From the NCBI RefSeq assembly GCF_007994225.1, contig NZ_VLLL01000006.1:1178001-1242000 (forward strand): DNA of 64,000 nucleotides. Reading direction: 5' to 3'. Each line of letters opens with the position of its first letter. The stretch's first letter is position 1. The stretch is from Stackebrandtia albiflava. Its GTDB lineage: Bacteria; Actinomycetota; Actinomycetes; Mycobacteriales; Micromonosporaceae. The position numbers were made by a program, and so were the translations under genes. Under the pieces are notes generated by a model. That model ran no database searches, was not told the DNA's origin, and saw only the letters and a program-made list of their open reading frames with translations. Below, piece after piece: positions 18,871 to 27,905 of this stretch.

Positions 18871-19848
18871 ATGACCGCCGAATCGCCCGTCGCCCCCGAC
18901 GGCTCACCCGTCGAGGTCTATCTCCACCTGTCCGCCGAACCGGAGTTCACGCCGCTGTTGAGCCGGTTGACGCCACCGGGAAGCGTGCTCGACCTCGGCT
19001 GTGGAGTCGGACGGCTCGCCAACCCGTTGGCCGCCAGGGGTTTCGACGTGACCGGCGTGGACGATTCCTCGGACATGCTCGCCCGTCTGGACGCGCGGGT
19101 GAACCCGGTCCTCGCGGAACTGGGATCGCTGCGCCTGTCGGCGACCTTCGACCACGTCGTGTTGGCGAGCCACTTCGTCAACGAGGCCGACGCGGTGCAG
19201 CGCAACACGTTCCTCACGGCCGCGAGCCGGCATCTCGCCGCCGACGGCCGCGTGTACATAGGACATTATGACGTGGGGCGGATGCGTGGGATCGAGGCCG
19301 CCGACGGTGTCAGCGGTGAGGTGAACACCTCATTCCTGGTGCTGGACCGCGACGGCGACCGGTTCCGGGGACGTGTCGAGTACCGGCTCGGCGGCCGGAC
19401 GTGGCGCCAGGAGTTCGACGCCGAACTGCTCGACGAGACCGCGATGGACCGGGTCCTCGCCGAAGCCGGGCTCGTCGCCGTGGAACGCTGGAGCCCCACC
19501 TGGACCGTCGCCGCCCGCGCCTTAGAGGCGAGCCGTCAGAGGCCGCGTCCCCGGCGGTGCAGCAGGCTCAGTACGGTCGGCACCCTGACCAGCCCCAGCG
19601 CCGCAGCGGCGCCGATGACCGCCCGCGGCTCCTTCCACTGGGAACGGGTCGCCCGGCCCGCCCACCGCAACGCCGCCCGGCGGTCACCCACCGCAGCGTG
19701 CCAACAGGACAACTGGCCGTACACCCGTGCCGCGCCCACCGGTGACCCGTGCAGTTCGGGGTGGCGGTCCAGCATCCACCGCAACGACGAGATCTTGGTG
19801 TCGTACCGGGTCTCGAAGTGCGAACCACCCCAGTGGATCTTGGCGTAG
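18871..19848 (+). CDS. SAM-dependent methyltransferase, apparently extended by a frameshift
   Basis: Class I methyltransferase with the SAM-binding motif VLDLGCGVGRLANPLAARG (about residues 40-58) and the acidic VTGVDDSSDML that follows. ATG 18871 has GGGAGGG nearby. As written, the frame runs 325 residues. The last 104 or so are antisense to the downstream glycosyltransferase gene and read as Arg/Ser-rich nonsense. Skipping a single base near 19515-19522 would bring the TAG at 19523-19525 into frame. That gives a normal end (WTVAARA) at about 218 residues. A one-base sequencing error or a real frameshift is therefore likely. The substrate is unknown; it begins the polysaccharide-related region. 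Confidence 0.75.
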   Translation: MTAESPVAPDGSPVEVYLHLSAEPEFTPLLSRLTPPGSVLDLGCGVGRLANPLAARGFDVTGVDDSSDMLARLDARVNPVLAELGSLRLSATFDHVVLASHFVNEADAVQRNTFLTAASRHLAADGRVYIGHYDVGRMRGIEAADGVSGEVNTSFLVLDRDGDRFRGRVEYRLGGRTWRQEFDAELLDETAMDRVLAEAGLVAVERWSPTWTVAARALEASRQRPRPRRCSRLSTVGTLTSPSAAAAPMTARGSFHWERVARPAHRNAARRSPTAACQQDNWPYTRAAPTGDPCSSGWRSSIHRNDEILVSYRVSKCEPPQWILA

Positions 19849-20441
19849 GGGGAGTCGACGTGGACGATCGGTCGGCGCCGTGCCGCCCGCAGCAGCAGGT
19901 CCCAGTCCTCGTTCTGGCTGCCCGGCGCGTCCTCGGCGACCATCCCGAGCCCGCCCAGCAGGGCATCGCGTCGCAACAGGAACGTCGAGGAGTGCAGCAT
20001 CATCATCCGGGACCGCAACAGGTCCGACTGCCGGACCCGGGTCTTGCCCGCCAACCGCGGTGTCGTCCTGCCCCGGTAGGCGACGCTGATCGCACAGGTG
20101 GTCATCTCGGTACCCGGTTCCATCGCGGCGACCTGCGCGGTGAGCTTGCCGGGCAACCACACGTCGTCGTCGTCGCAGAAGGCAACCAGATCCGTGTCCA
20201 CGGCGTCGATCCCGGTGTTGCGGGCACCGGCCAGGCCGGGGGTGCGCCGGTTCTTCGAGACCCGGACCGGCCGGTCGCCGTCGCACTCCAGTGAGGTGTC
20301 CGGCTTCGCCCGGTCGAACACCACGATCACCGACATCCGGCCCGGATAGCGCTGCGCGAGCACCGAGTCCAGTGCGGCTCGCATCAGGTCGGGACGGTCG
20401 TGCGTGGGTATCACCACGCCGATCGACGGCCAGTCGGTCAT
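19536..20441 (-). CDS. Family 2 glycosyltransferase
   Basis: 301 residues with a GT-A fold. It opens with IGVVIPTHDRPDLMRAALDSVL, and the nucleotide-sugar/metal motif is VAFCDDDDVWLPGK (DxD within DDDD). QNEDWDLLLRAARR supplies the usual acceptor-side E/D. There is no transmembrane helix, so it is cytosolic or membrane-associated. It transfers a sugar from a nucleotide donor onto a lipid-linked or glycan acceptor; donor and acceptor are not predictable. ATG 20441 is preferred over 20453 because GGAG lies six bases upstream. The gene precedes an unlinked-looking 300-base antisense overlap with the methyltransferase frame (see 18871). It probably contributes to the surface polysaccharide built by the 24.7-32.2 kb operon. 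Confidence 0.88.
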   Translation of the reverse strand: MTDWPSIGVVIPTHDRPDLMRAALDSVLAQRYPGRMSVIVVFDRAKPDTSLECDGDRPVRVSKNRRTPGLAGARNTGIDAVDTDLVAFCDDDDVWLPGKLTAQVAAMEPGTEMTTCAISVAYRGRTTPRLAGKTRVRQSDLLRSRMMMLHSSTFLLRRDALLGGLGMVAEDAPGSQNEDWDLLLRAARRRPIVHVDSPYAKIHWGGSHFETRYDTKISSLRWMLDRHPELHGSPVGAARVYGQLSCWHAAVGDRRAALRWAGRATRSQWKEPRAVIGAAAALGLVRVPTVLSLLHRRGRGL

Positions 20442-20586
20442 CGTGCGCTCCATATCGTTCGTGCGGACGTCGTCTGTCGCGGCCGTCGCCGGGACGCCTC
20501 GGCGGGCCGTACCGGGGCCGGAGCCGGGTGACTCGGGCCGGATGGTGGGAGGCCGCGTGCGGGAGGACGCCCCGCACGCGCCGGCG

Positions 20587-21651
20587 TCACTCCGATCGGT
20601 AGGCGGTGTGCGGATTGGCCACGCACCGCGACGGCAGCACCTCCTCGGAACCGGCGTCGCCGGACTGCCGTGGGAACGCCGAGTCCCGGCGGACGTCCGA
20701 ACCCGGTTCCCGGTCGAGGTATCCGTAGCGGCCCAGCAGCGGCCGGGTGATCGCCTCCACGAGCCGCCGGTGGGAGGCCGGAAGCGCGGTCGTCCACGCG
20801 TCGTCGTGGCGTAGCGGGATACGCCCCACCGTGAACCGCATCGGGTTCCCGGCGGCGGAGTGACTGGGCCCCAGATCCGCGTAGTCGTCGCCGATGTAGC
20901 GCAGCTGCGCGGGCGTCACGGGTATCTCCGCCCACTCCGCCAGCCGCGCCACGACGCCGCGCGGATCCGACATGAGCCGTTCGTACCTGACCCGCCGCAC
21001 CGGTACGCCCCTCCGCCGCAGCAGGCCGAACGCGGCGTTCTGGGCGTTCCACAGCAGGGCCGCGCGGGTGGGTGAGTAGCGGGTCATCTGGTCGCGGCTG
21101 CCGGACTCCGGGCGGGTCACCTCCTTGGTCCACGAGTAGGCGACGCCGCGCGAGTCGCGGACCACGTGGAGGACCCGCAGGTCGATGTCCGGGCACCACC
21201 GCAGGACGTACGCCAGCGACGCGTGCTTGGAGGAGTCGATGATGACGCGCGCCCGGGCGTCGGCGGCGGCGGCCGTGTAGATCCGCCGGTAGTAGTCGGC
21301 GTACTCGGTGACGAGTGAGTGTTGCTGCGGTTTGAGCTGCCTGGCGGCGAGCGCCGGGATGTGCCGGGTGCGGTCCACCGTGGCCTTGAGCCGGCAGACC
21401 CGGTCGAGGTCGAGCCGGTCCCAACCGCCGAAGGCGGTGCGCCCGATCCGCTGCCAGAACTCACACGCCGAGAACGACGCGCCGCACGCGCAGCACTCGT
21501 CGTCGCGGACGTCCCGCTCCCACAGGTGCGCCACCTCACCGAGTGGCCAGGCCCCCGGTAGCTGGCCGAGCAGTCGTTCCAGCAGTGTGGTCCCGCTGCG
21601 GCCCAGCCCTCCGATGAAGAGCACCTTGGTACGTTCTCTCGCCACTGTCAT
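20587..21651 (-). CDS. Sulfotransferase family protein
   Basis: 354 residues. The PAPS 5'-phosphosulfate loop is VLFIGGLGRSGTTLLERLL (about residues 8-26). The 3'-phosphate motif is LHVVRDSRGVAYSW. A Cys-rich insertion (DDECCACGASFSACEFW, about residues 48-64) looks like a small zinc knuckle, seen in some bacterial sulfotransferases. It would transfer sulfate from PAPS to a hydroxyl of a glycan or small molecule. ATG 21651 is chosen because the preceding 39 codons show no protein-like composition. Located between GT2 and WecG-type glycosyltransferases, so a polysaccharide acceptor is likely but not shown. Confidence 0.85.
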   Translation of the reverse strand: MTVARERTKVLFIGGLGRSGTTLLERLLGQLPGAWPLGEVAHLWERDVRDDECCACGASFSACEFWQRIGRTAFGGWDRLDLDRVCRLKATVDRTRHIPALAARQLKPQQHSLVTEYADYYRRIYTAAAADARARVIIDSSKHASLAYVLRWCPDIDLRVLHVVRDSRGVAYSWTKEVTRPESGSRDQMTRYSPTRAALLWNAQNAAFGLLRRRGVPVRRVRYERLMSDPRGVVARLAEWAEIPVTPAQLRYIGDDYADLGPSHSAAGNPMRFTVGRIPLRHDDAWTTALPASHRRLVEAITRPLLGRYGYLDREPGSDVRRDSAFPRQSGDAGSEEVLPSRCVANPHTAYRSE

Positions 21652-21822
21652 CTCGATCTTCGCCCCCGGTCGAATTCCGTCACTGTGTATAACGGCGGCG
21701 GGTACCCGATAGGACACGCCCACCGGACCGATGATTTCACCGCGGCCGCAGGTGACACGGCTTTTCACGGCGGTGTCGGGATCGGTTGGCCCGAAATCAC
21801 TCCGTCACGGTGTTCCGGCGGC

Positions 21823-21828
21823 TAGCGT
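21823..21828 (+). promoter_or_regulatory. -10 box upstream of WecG/TagA-family gene
   Basis: TAGCGT ends eight bases before the GTG at 21837, with no Shine-Dalgarno in between. This is consistent with leaderless translation. Confidence 0.35.
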
Positions 21829-21836
21829 CATGCGGC

Positions 21837-22664
21837 GTGAGTGATACGACTACCCGAAGTGGCCACACCCTCACCAGGGTCGTGGTGGGCGGGCTGGCCT
21901 TCGACGCGGTGACCCAGGCGGAGGTCGTCGACCGGGTGCGCGCCGAGCTGCGCCGAGGTCGGGGCGGCCGGATCGTCACCCCCAACGTGGACATCCTGCG
22001 GCAGACCCGTAGGTCCCCCGAGTCGCGAGACCACGTGACGGCGGGCGACCTGGTGGTGGCGGACGGGGCTCCGCTGGTGTGGGCGTCGCGGCTGGCCGGT
22101 TCGGCACTGCCGGAGCGGGTCGCGGGTTCGGACCTGATCTGGAGCCTGAGCCGGGCGGCGGCCGAGGACGGCCGCCGGGTGTTCCTGTTGGGGGGTGCGC
22201 CCGGTGGAGACCGCGCCACGGCGGCGAGGGCGGCGGACCGGTTGATCGCGACGCTTCCCGGCCTGCACGTGGTGGGTGCGTGCAGCCCGCCCATGGGTTT
22301 CGACGCCGATCCGGCGGTTCTGCGGTCGCTGGTCGACGACATGGTGTCGGCGCGACCGGACGTGGTGTTCGTGGGCCTGGGATTCCCCAAGCAGGAGCGG
22401 GTGATCGCGCGGTTGGCGGGCGCGTTGCCGAGGGCGTGGTTCCTGGGTTGCGGTGCGGCCGTCGACTTCGTGGCGGGCAACCGGCGCCGGGCACCCCGTT
22501 GGATGCAGCGTGGTGGCCTGGAGTGGCTGCACCGGTTGGCGGCGGAACCGCGCCGGATGTTCACCCGGTACATGGTGCACGACGCGCCGGTGGCGGCGGG
22601 TCTGTTGCTCAGTAGCGGGATGCACGGGTTGCGCCGGGGCGGGCGTCCTGCCACGAGAGATTGA
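21837..22664 (+). CDS. WecG/TagA/CpsF family glycosyltransferase
   Basis: 275 residues of GT26. Family motifs: IVTPNVDILRQTRRSPE (about residues 41-57), VVADGAPLVWASRL, ERVAGSDLIW, VFLLGGAPG and VFVGLGFPKQERVI. GT26 enzymes (WecG, TagA) add N-acetylmannosamine(-uronate) or a related sugar as the second sugar of an undecaprenyl-linked acceptor at the inner face of the membrane. This is probably an early step of the polysaccharide encoded nearby. The GTG start lies after a TAGCGT box. The initiating sugar-phosphate transferase is not in the window. Confidence 0.9.
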   Translation: MSDTTTRSGHTLTRVVVGGLAFDAVTQAEVVDRVRAELRRGRGGRIVTPNVDILRQTRRSPESRDHVTAGDLVVADGAPLVWASRLAGSALPERVAGSDLIWSLSRAAAEDGRRVFLLGGAPGGDRATAARAADRLIATLPGLHVVGACSPPMGFDADPAVLRSLVDDMVSARPDVVFVGLGFPKQERVIARLAGALPRAWFLGCGAAVDFVAGNRRRAPRWMQRGGLEWLHRLAAEPRRMFTRYMVHDAPVAAGLLLSSGMHGLRRGGRPATRD

Positions 22665-22689
22665 CACATGTCCATTGATTAAGTAACCT
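22661..22689 (+). promoter_or_regulatory. Near-consensus promoter of the chitinase gene
   Basis: TTGACA (22661-22666), a 17-base spacer and TAACCT (22684-22689): the best vegetative-type promoter in the window. The -35 overlaps the stop codon of the preceding glycosyltransferase gene. The leader to ATG 22738 would be about 43 bases. Confidence 0.7.
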
Positions 22690-22737
22690 TCTCATGGCAA
22701 CTGAAAGACTTCTTAACGATTGTTTGGAAGTAACGTC

Positions 22738-24657
22738 ATGCGAAGACTCATCCGTGCCCTCCTCATCATCGGAACCGTGCTGGTGACGGCACTCGGCCTC
22801 ACCACCACCGCCCACGCCCAGACCGGACTCACCGCCGAGTTCCGTCCCGGCCCCGACTGGGGCACCGGCTACGCCGCCGACTACGTCATCACCAACGACT
22901 CCGCCGCCACGGTCTCCGGCTGGACCCTGGCCTTCACCCTGCCCGACGGCCACCGTGTCAGCGCACTGTGGAACGCCTCCTACACCGTCTCCGGACAACG
23001 CGTCACCGTCACCAACACCAGTTGGAACGGCGATATCGCACCCGGCGGCTCGCTCACCATCGGCTTCAACGTCGCCTACTCCGGGACCAACTCCCCACCC
23101 GTCGACTGCCGGATAAACGACGGCGACTGCACCGGTGGACAGGGACCCGGCGACGACACCGAACCCCCGAGCGCACCCGGAACGCCCACCGTCACCGGCA
23201 CCACCGCCCGCACCGTCTCACTCCAGTGGACCGCCGCCACCGACAACGTCGGCGTCACCGGATACCAGGTCCACGTGAACGGGCAGGCCGCCACCGAGAC
23301 CTCCGGCACCACCGCCACCCTCACCGGACTCACACCCGACACGTCCTACCAGGTCACGGTGCGGGCCGTCGACGCGGCCGGGAACCTCTCCCCGTTCAGC
23401 GCCGCCGCCACCGCCCGGACCGGCCCCGACTCCGGTGAACCCGGCGGCGAATACCGCAAGGTCGGCTACTTCACCCAGTGGGGCATCTACGGCCGTAACT
23501 ACCTGGTCAAGGACATGGTCATCACCGGCGCCGCCGCCGACCTCACCCACATCAACTACGCCTTCGGCAACGTCAACCAGCAGGGCCGCTGCTTCATGGC
23601 CAACCAGACCGGCGTCGGCGACGCCTGGGCCGACTACCAGCGCCGGTTCACCGCCGCCGAGTCCGTCGACGGCGTCGGCGACGTGTACAACCAACCGCTG
23701 GCCGGCAACTTCAACCAGCTCAAGGAACTCAAGGAGCTCTACCCCGACCTGAAGATCATGATGTCGCTGGGCGGCTGGACCTGGTCGAAGTACTTCTCCG
23801 ACGCCGCGCTCCCACAGAACCGGCAGGCGTTCGTCGCCAGCTGCATCGACCTGTTCATCAAGGGCAACCTGCCGTGCATCGGAGGCGAACCGCAGTGCGG
23901 TACCGGTGTCGCGGCGGGCGTCTTCGACGGCATCGACCTCGACTGGGAGTGGCCCGGCAGCGAAGGCAACACCGGCAACGTCATCCGCCCCGAGGACAAA
24001 CAGAACTTCACCGCCCTGGTACAGGAGTTCCGAACCCAACTCGACGCACTGAGCCGACAGACCGGAGACACCTACGAACTGTCCGCCTTCCTGCCCGCCG
24101 ACCCCGCCAAGATCGACGCCGGAATCGAGGTCGCCGAGGTCATGGCCGACTTCGACTTCGTCACCGTCCAGGGCTACGACCTGTACGGCGCGTGGGGCAA
24201 CACCACCAACCACCAGGCGCAGATCTACTCGCCGCCGGACGACCCGTCACCCACCGGCTGGAGCGGCGACCAGGCGATCGGCACCTACCTCGCCCAGGGC
24301 GCACCCGCCGACAAACTCGTACTCGGCGTACCCGCCTACGGCCGCGGCTGGGCCGGAGTACCCAGCACCAACAACGGCCTCTACCAGACCGCGACCGGAC
24401 CTGCACCCGGAACCTGGGAGAACGGCATCGAGGACTACGACGTCCTCAAGAACCGCCCCGGAACCCGGTACACCGACGCCGAGGCGATGGCCGTCTGGTT
24501 GTACGTCAACGGCCAGTTCTGGTCCTACGACGACGAGGCCACCATCCTCCAGAAGATGGACTACGTCAAGGCCAACGGCCTCGGCGGCGCCATGATCTGG
24601 TCACTCGACGGCGACGACGGCACACTGACCGGGGCCATGGCCACCGGACTCGCCTGA
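22738..24657 (+). CDS. Secreted GH18 chitinase with CBM2 and FnIII domains
   Basis: 639 residues. Signal peptide (about 1-28, ending THAHAQ-like TTTAHA). CBM2-type cellulose/chitin-binding domain (about 30-127; W-rich, ends CRINDGDC). Fibronectin III (about 143-230). GH18 catalytic barrel (about 240-639). The catalytic motif DxxDxDxE is Asp397-Asp400-Asp402-Glu404 in FDGIDLDWEW, with Glu404 the acid/base. Substrate-assisted hydrolysis of chitin oligomers outside the cell is expected. ATG 22738 follows GGAAG; the in-frame start at 22720 would add residues before the signal peptide. Domain order matches Streptomyces family 18 chitinases. The gene seems a self-contained unit inside the polysaccharide region. 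Confidence 0.95.
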   Translation: MRRLIRALLIIGTVLVTALGLTTTAHAQTGLTAEFRPGPDWGTGYAADYVITNDSAATVSGWTLAFTLPDGHRVSALWNASYTVSGQRVTVTNTSWNGDIAPGGSLTIGFNVAYSGTNSPPVDCRINDGDCTGGQGPGDDTEPPSAPGTPTVTGTTARTVSLQWTAATDNVGVTGYQVHVNGQAATETSGTTATLTGLTPDTSYQVTVRAVDAAGNLSPFSAAATARTGPDSGEPGGEYRKVGYFTQWGIYGRNYLVKDMVITGAAADLTHINYAFGNVNQQGRCFMANQTGVGDAWADYQRRFTAAESVDGVGDVYNQPLAGNFNQLKELKELYPDLKIMMSLGGWTWSKYFSDAALPQNRQAFVASCIDLFIKGNLPCIGGEPQCGTGVAAGVFDGIDLDWEWPGSEGNTGNVIRPEDKQNFTALVQEFRTQLDALSRQTGDTYELSAFLPADPAKIDAGIEVAEVMADFDFVTVQGYDLYGAWGNTTNHQAQIYSPPDDPSPTGWSGDQAIGTYLAQGAPADKLVLGVPAYGRGWAGVPSTNNGLYQTATGPAPGTWENGIEDYDVLKNRPGTRYTDAEAMAVWLYVNGQFWSYDDEATILQKMDYVKANGLGGAMIWSLDGDDGTLTGAMATGLA

Positions 24658-24672
24658 TCCCCGCCACCACGT

Positions 24673-24709
24673 GCGTGGGCGGGTGCCGCACGGAGGCGCC
24701 CGCCCACGC
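24673..24709. terminator. Bidirectional terminator between chitinase and methyltransferase genes
   Basis: GCGTGGGCGGGTGCC (24673-24687) pairs with GGCGCCCGCCCACGC (24695-24709), one mismatch in 15, seven-base loop. It serves two convergent genes. Confidence 0.7.
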
Positions 24710-24712
24710 CGC

Positions 24713-25471
24713 TCAACGCCTGCGCCGCGCCACGTACAACACGTCCGACGCCGCCGCCGCGCTCCACCGCCGCCGCGACGCCAGATCGTCCAGCGGCGGC
24801 GCCAGCCACGACAACGGGGCACGACTGTAGAAACCCTGCGTCAGCATCGTGAAGCCCTGCCGGGCGACCAGCTCGAAACCGTGCCGGGCGAACAGTTCCA
24901 TGACGTCGGCGTGACTCAACTCCGCGAACCACCGTTTGGAGTCCGGCCGCCCGAACACCGCCTTCAGATGCCGGATCGACCCCGCGTTGCCGTGGTTCTC
25001 GCACACCAGTAGTCCGGCGTCGGCGTCGGGCAGCATCCCGGCGGCGAAGTCCATCGCCCGGTCCCGCACCGACGGGCTCGCGTTGAGCAGCAACCGGAAC
25101 ACCGTCACCAGCGCCGGGCGCCGGTCGTCCACCGGCAGCTCCCCGGTCGCGCCGACCAGGTGCAACCGCGCGGGAGTACGCAACTCCGCCGCCTTGGCGA
25201 GCATCGCCTCGGAGGTGTCGTAGCCGTGGGCCTCGGCCACCATCCCCGCCAGCATGCGGATCGCGCGACCCGTGCCGCACGCGAAGTCGTGCTGCACCGG
25301 CGGCTCAGGGAACGCCTCGGACACGAACCCCCGCAACCACTGCCGCTGCCGCTCCGACACCCGGGACGAGAACGTGCCCGTCGCGTAGGTCTCCTCGGAG
25401 TACTTCGCGACCGCCCCCGGATCCTTGAACACGTCGGTGTAATCGGCCCGCATCTCTTCACTCACTTCCAT
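24713..25471 (-). CDS. SAM-dependent methyltransferase at the end of the polysaccharide operon
   Basis: 252 residues, class I methyltransferase. The SAM motif is degenerate but recognisable: HDFACGTGRAIRMLAG (about residues 61-76), with YDTSEAML as the acidic second strand. Motifs later in the fold (VTVFRLLLNASP, LLVCENHGN) match Methyltransf_11/25. Last gene of the minus-strand operon 32191-24713; a start at 25471 leaves about 30 bases after the flippase stop. It might O-methylate a glycan residue or its lipid carrier, a guess from context only. The ATG at 25453 is an alternative start. Confidence 0.8.
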   Translation of the reverse strand: MEVSEEMRADYTDVFKDPGAVAKYSEETYATGTFSSRVSERQRQWLRGFVSEAFPEPPVQHDFACGTGRAIRMLAGMVAEAHGYDTSEAMLAKAAELRTPARLHLVGATGELPVDDRRPALVTVFRLLLNASPSVRDRAMDFAAGMLPDADAGLLVCENHGNAGSIRHLKAVFGRPDSKRWFAELSHADVMELFARHGFELVARQGFTMLTQGFYSRAPLSWLAPPLDDLASRRRWSAAAASDVLYVARRRR

Positions 25472-25500
25472 ATCGGAGGGTTCCGGGTGGTCACGACGCC

Positions 25501-27033
25501 TCACGCCCCCGCATCGCCGTCACCCCTCGGTCGGACAAGACGACGCCGCGACACCAGCGCCGTGGCCGCCGTGGCCACCGCCGACACCGCGAGCGTCTCC
25601 GGCAGCGCGGTCGGGCCCCACCACGCCAGCGACACCGCCGGAACCGCGCCGAACCAGAACGCCGCGACCGCCGCCGCGAGCCCGGTACCGGTGCCGAACG
25701 GATGCAGCCGGTGCCCGGCCGCGAGCTGTACCAGCGGCACCACGTTGTTCAGCGCCAACGACACCGCCCACGCCACGGCCGCGCCCACCACGCCGTGAGC
25801 CGGGATCAGCCACAGGTTCAACACGACGTTCACCGCCAGCGCGGTGACCACGTTGTACAGTTGCCACCGCCCCCGGCCCGCCATCACCAGGACACTGTCG
25901 ACGACACCGCAGCCGGTCGCCACCAGCATCCCGGCCACCAGCAGCCACACGACCGCGACACCCTGCCAGGACACGTACTCGGCACCGAACACCGACAGGT
26001 ACCACGGCGCCGACCACCCCACGGCCAACAACAGCGGCCAGCAGACCAGGACGATCCAGCCCGTGGTCACCTGATACAGCGTCCGGGCGGTGGCCAGGTC
26101 ACCACCGGACATGCTCGTGGCCAGCCGGGGCTGCACCGCACTGCCCACCGCCCCCGACACCAGTTGCGCCACCGTCACGAAGCGGGTCGCCACGGTGTAC
26201 AACGCCGCCTCCGAGAAGCCCAGCATCGCCGCGACCAACAGGATGTCGATCCGTTGCAGCAGGAGATGCGCGGTACCCGCCACCGCCCGCGGCGAGGTGT
26301 ACCGCCAGAACGCCGCCGGTGTGACCGGCGCCGACACCGGCCCCGGCGCGACGGTCCGCCGCGACCGGTCACGACGCAGCCCACGCCACCACCATCCCGC
26401 CGCCACCGCCGCAGGGACGTAGGGCAGCGCCCACGCCAGGGCCACGCCCAGCGGACCCGTCTCCAGCCACCACACCGTGACCGCCAACAGCACCAACTGG
26501 GCGAGGGTGCGGCCCAACTTGTCGACAACGACCGTCGCGCGCATCCGCTGGAAACCGCGGGTCGCGGCCAGCAGCAACTCCATCGCCACCGCCGCCGGGA
26601 CGAACACCGCCAGCGCCCGCAGCACCGCCGTGTACTCCGGCCCGCCGCCCGCCTTCCAACCCGACAGCACCGGCGCGGCCGTGAACGCCACCACCGCCGT
26701 CACCGTCGAGGCCACCGCCACCGGGACCACCGCCGACCGCAACACCGTGTCCAGCCCGGCGGGGTCACCGGTACGGCACCTGGCGATCCAGTAGACCAGG
26801 CCGGTGGGGGTGCCCAGCCGCGCGAACGCGACCGCCACCAGGAACGCCGCGGTGGCCGCGAAGAACTGCCCGGCGCCGGTGGCACCCAGCCCGGCCGCCG
26901 CCAGCCAGGTGATCGCCAACCCCCCGCCACCGGCGACGGCGGCCCCCAACAGGTTGAGCAGGCCGCCCCGCGCCGTGCCGCGCAACGCCCGGTCCCGGGC
27001 GGCACGCGCGGTACGGGCGGCGGTGGCGGTCAC
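25501..27033 (-). CDS. Polysaccharide flippase (Wzx/MATE-like)
   Basis: About 510 residues with 12-14 hydrophobic helices, polysaccharide biosynthesis (MOP superfamily) type. The N-terminal helix follows GLLNLLGAAVAGGGGLAITW; SPRAVAGTAHLLLQRIDILLV is the usual mid-protein region. It would flip lipid-linked oligosaccharide units to the outer face of the membrane. GTG 27033 is favoured because it overlaps the upstream sulfotransferase stop by four bases (GTGA), the coupling seen throughout this operon. ATG 27063 is the alternative and would add ten residues. Confidence 0.85.
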   Translation of the reverse strand: MTATAARTARAARDRALRGTARGGLLNLLGAAVAGGGGLAITWLAAAGLGATGAGQFFAATAAFLVAVAFARLGTPTGLVYWIARCRTGDPAGLDTVLRSAVVPVAVASTVTAVVAFTAAPVLSGWKAGGGPEYTAVLRALAVFVPAAVAMELLLAATRGFQRMRATVVVDKLGRTLAQLVLLAVTVWWLETGPLGVALAWALPYVPAAVAAGWWWRGLRRDRSRRTVAPGPVSAPVTPAAFWRYTSPRAVAGTAHLLLQRIDILLVAAMLGFSEAALYTVATRFVTVAQLVSGAVGSAVQPRLATSMSGGDLATARTLYQVTTGWIVLVCWPLLLAVGWSAPWYLSVFGAEYVSWQGVAVVWLLVAGMLVATGCGVVDSVLVMAGRGRWQLYNVVTALAVNVVLNLWLIPAHGVVGAAVAWAVSLALNNVVPLVQLAAGHRLHPFGTGTGLAAAVAAFWFGAVPAVSLAWWGPTALPETLAVSAVATAATALVSRRRLVRPRGDGDAGA

Positions 27034-27905
27034 GTCCGCCACGAAGGCGGCCCTCCCAGCCATTCGGCCAGCCGTGCGTCGTGGGGAGCGAACTCGCGCC
27101 GCAACCTGTCGTCCACCGCCTTGTTCGACGGCGCCGTGCGCGGCCGCGCGTTGTGCCTGGCGAACACCGGGTCGCCCAGCCACGGCAACCCCAGGAAGCG
27201 CAACACCCGGTCGTACACCGGTTCCGGGTCGGCGAAGAACTCGCCGCTGTCGACGACGAGGATCCGTTCCCGGGCGATAACCCGTGCGATGCGGTCGAGA
27301 TGGTCGGCGTACCGGCCGCGCAGCGTGTACGCGTGATGCTGGTGGCTGAAGCTGTAATGGTGCGGATCGCGTTGCAACCGGTCGACCTCGCCGGCGAGTC
27401 GTTCCTCCTCCGCCGCCAGCGCCGCCTCGAAACTCGTCAGTTCCTCGAACCCCCGTGCCACCTCGTGGGCGTACTGGGAACGGGCCCGCTCCACCGGGTC
27501 GCGGACCAGCACGATCAGCCTCACACCCGGCAGGTCACGGGCGAAGCGTTCGGCGGCCAGCGGGTGGTACAGGTAGTACGGGCTGGACTCGAACGCCTGC
27601 GCGGCCAGGCCGGTGTGCTCGCTGATGCGCACCGCCGCCGCCCGGGTCGGGAAGTGGGCGCGATACCAGGTGATCCCGTTGTGGTAGCCGGTGTCGAAGT
27701 AGTGGATCCCCTTGTGCAGTATCGGTTTCATGATCGCCGGATGCGTGGACAGTGCCCGGTAAAGCGACGTCGTCCCGCACCGCTGCCCGCCGCACAGCAG
27801 GAAACCGGGGAGCAGCCTGCCCTGCGCGGTCATCCTCCCGTACGTGCGGGTACCCGAGTGGATGATCCGCTTCACCGGGGCGGGAACCCGTTCGGCCAGT
27901 TTCAC
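27030..27905 (-). CDS. Sulfotransferase of the polysaccharide operon
   Basis: 291 residues. 5'-PAPS loop: LLCGGQRCGTTSLYRAL (about residues 36-52). 3'-phosphate motif: LIVLVRDPVERARSQY. The family resembles heparan-sulfate/NodH-type sulfotransferases (Sulfotransfer_1/3). It would place sulfate on a sugar hydroxyl or amino group, on the cytoplasmic side before export, since no membrane segment is present. The GTG start overlaps the upstream APH-like stop by four bases and has AGGAGG nine bases upstream. It is the second sulfotransferase in 7 kb, embedded between genes for a flippase and a polymerase. Confidence 0.88.
   Translation of the reverse strand: MKLAERVPAPVKRIIHSGTRTYGRMTAQGRLLPGFLLCGGQRCGTTSLYRALSTHPAIMKPILHKGIHYFDTGYHNGITWYRAHFPTRAAAVRISEHTGLAAQAFESSPYYLYHPLAAERFARDLPGVRLIVLVRDPVERARSQYAHEVARGFEELTSFEAALAAEEERLAGEVDRLQRDPHHYSFSHQHHAYTLRGRYADHLDRIARVIARERILVVDSGEFFADPEPVYDRVLRFLGLPWLGDPVFARHNARPRTAPSNKAVDDRLRREFAPHDARLAEWLGGPPSWRT

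Noticed and set aside
25501-27183. Longer flippase start at 27183
   Set aside because: It would overlap the sulfotransferase gene by about 150 bases, and the added residues are antisense-like, with no hydrophobic helix.
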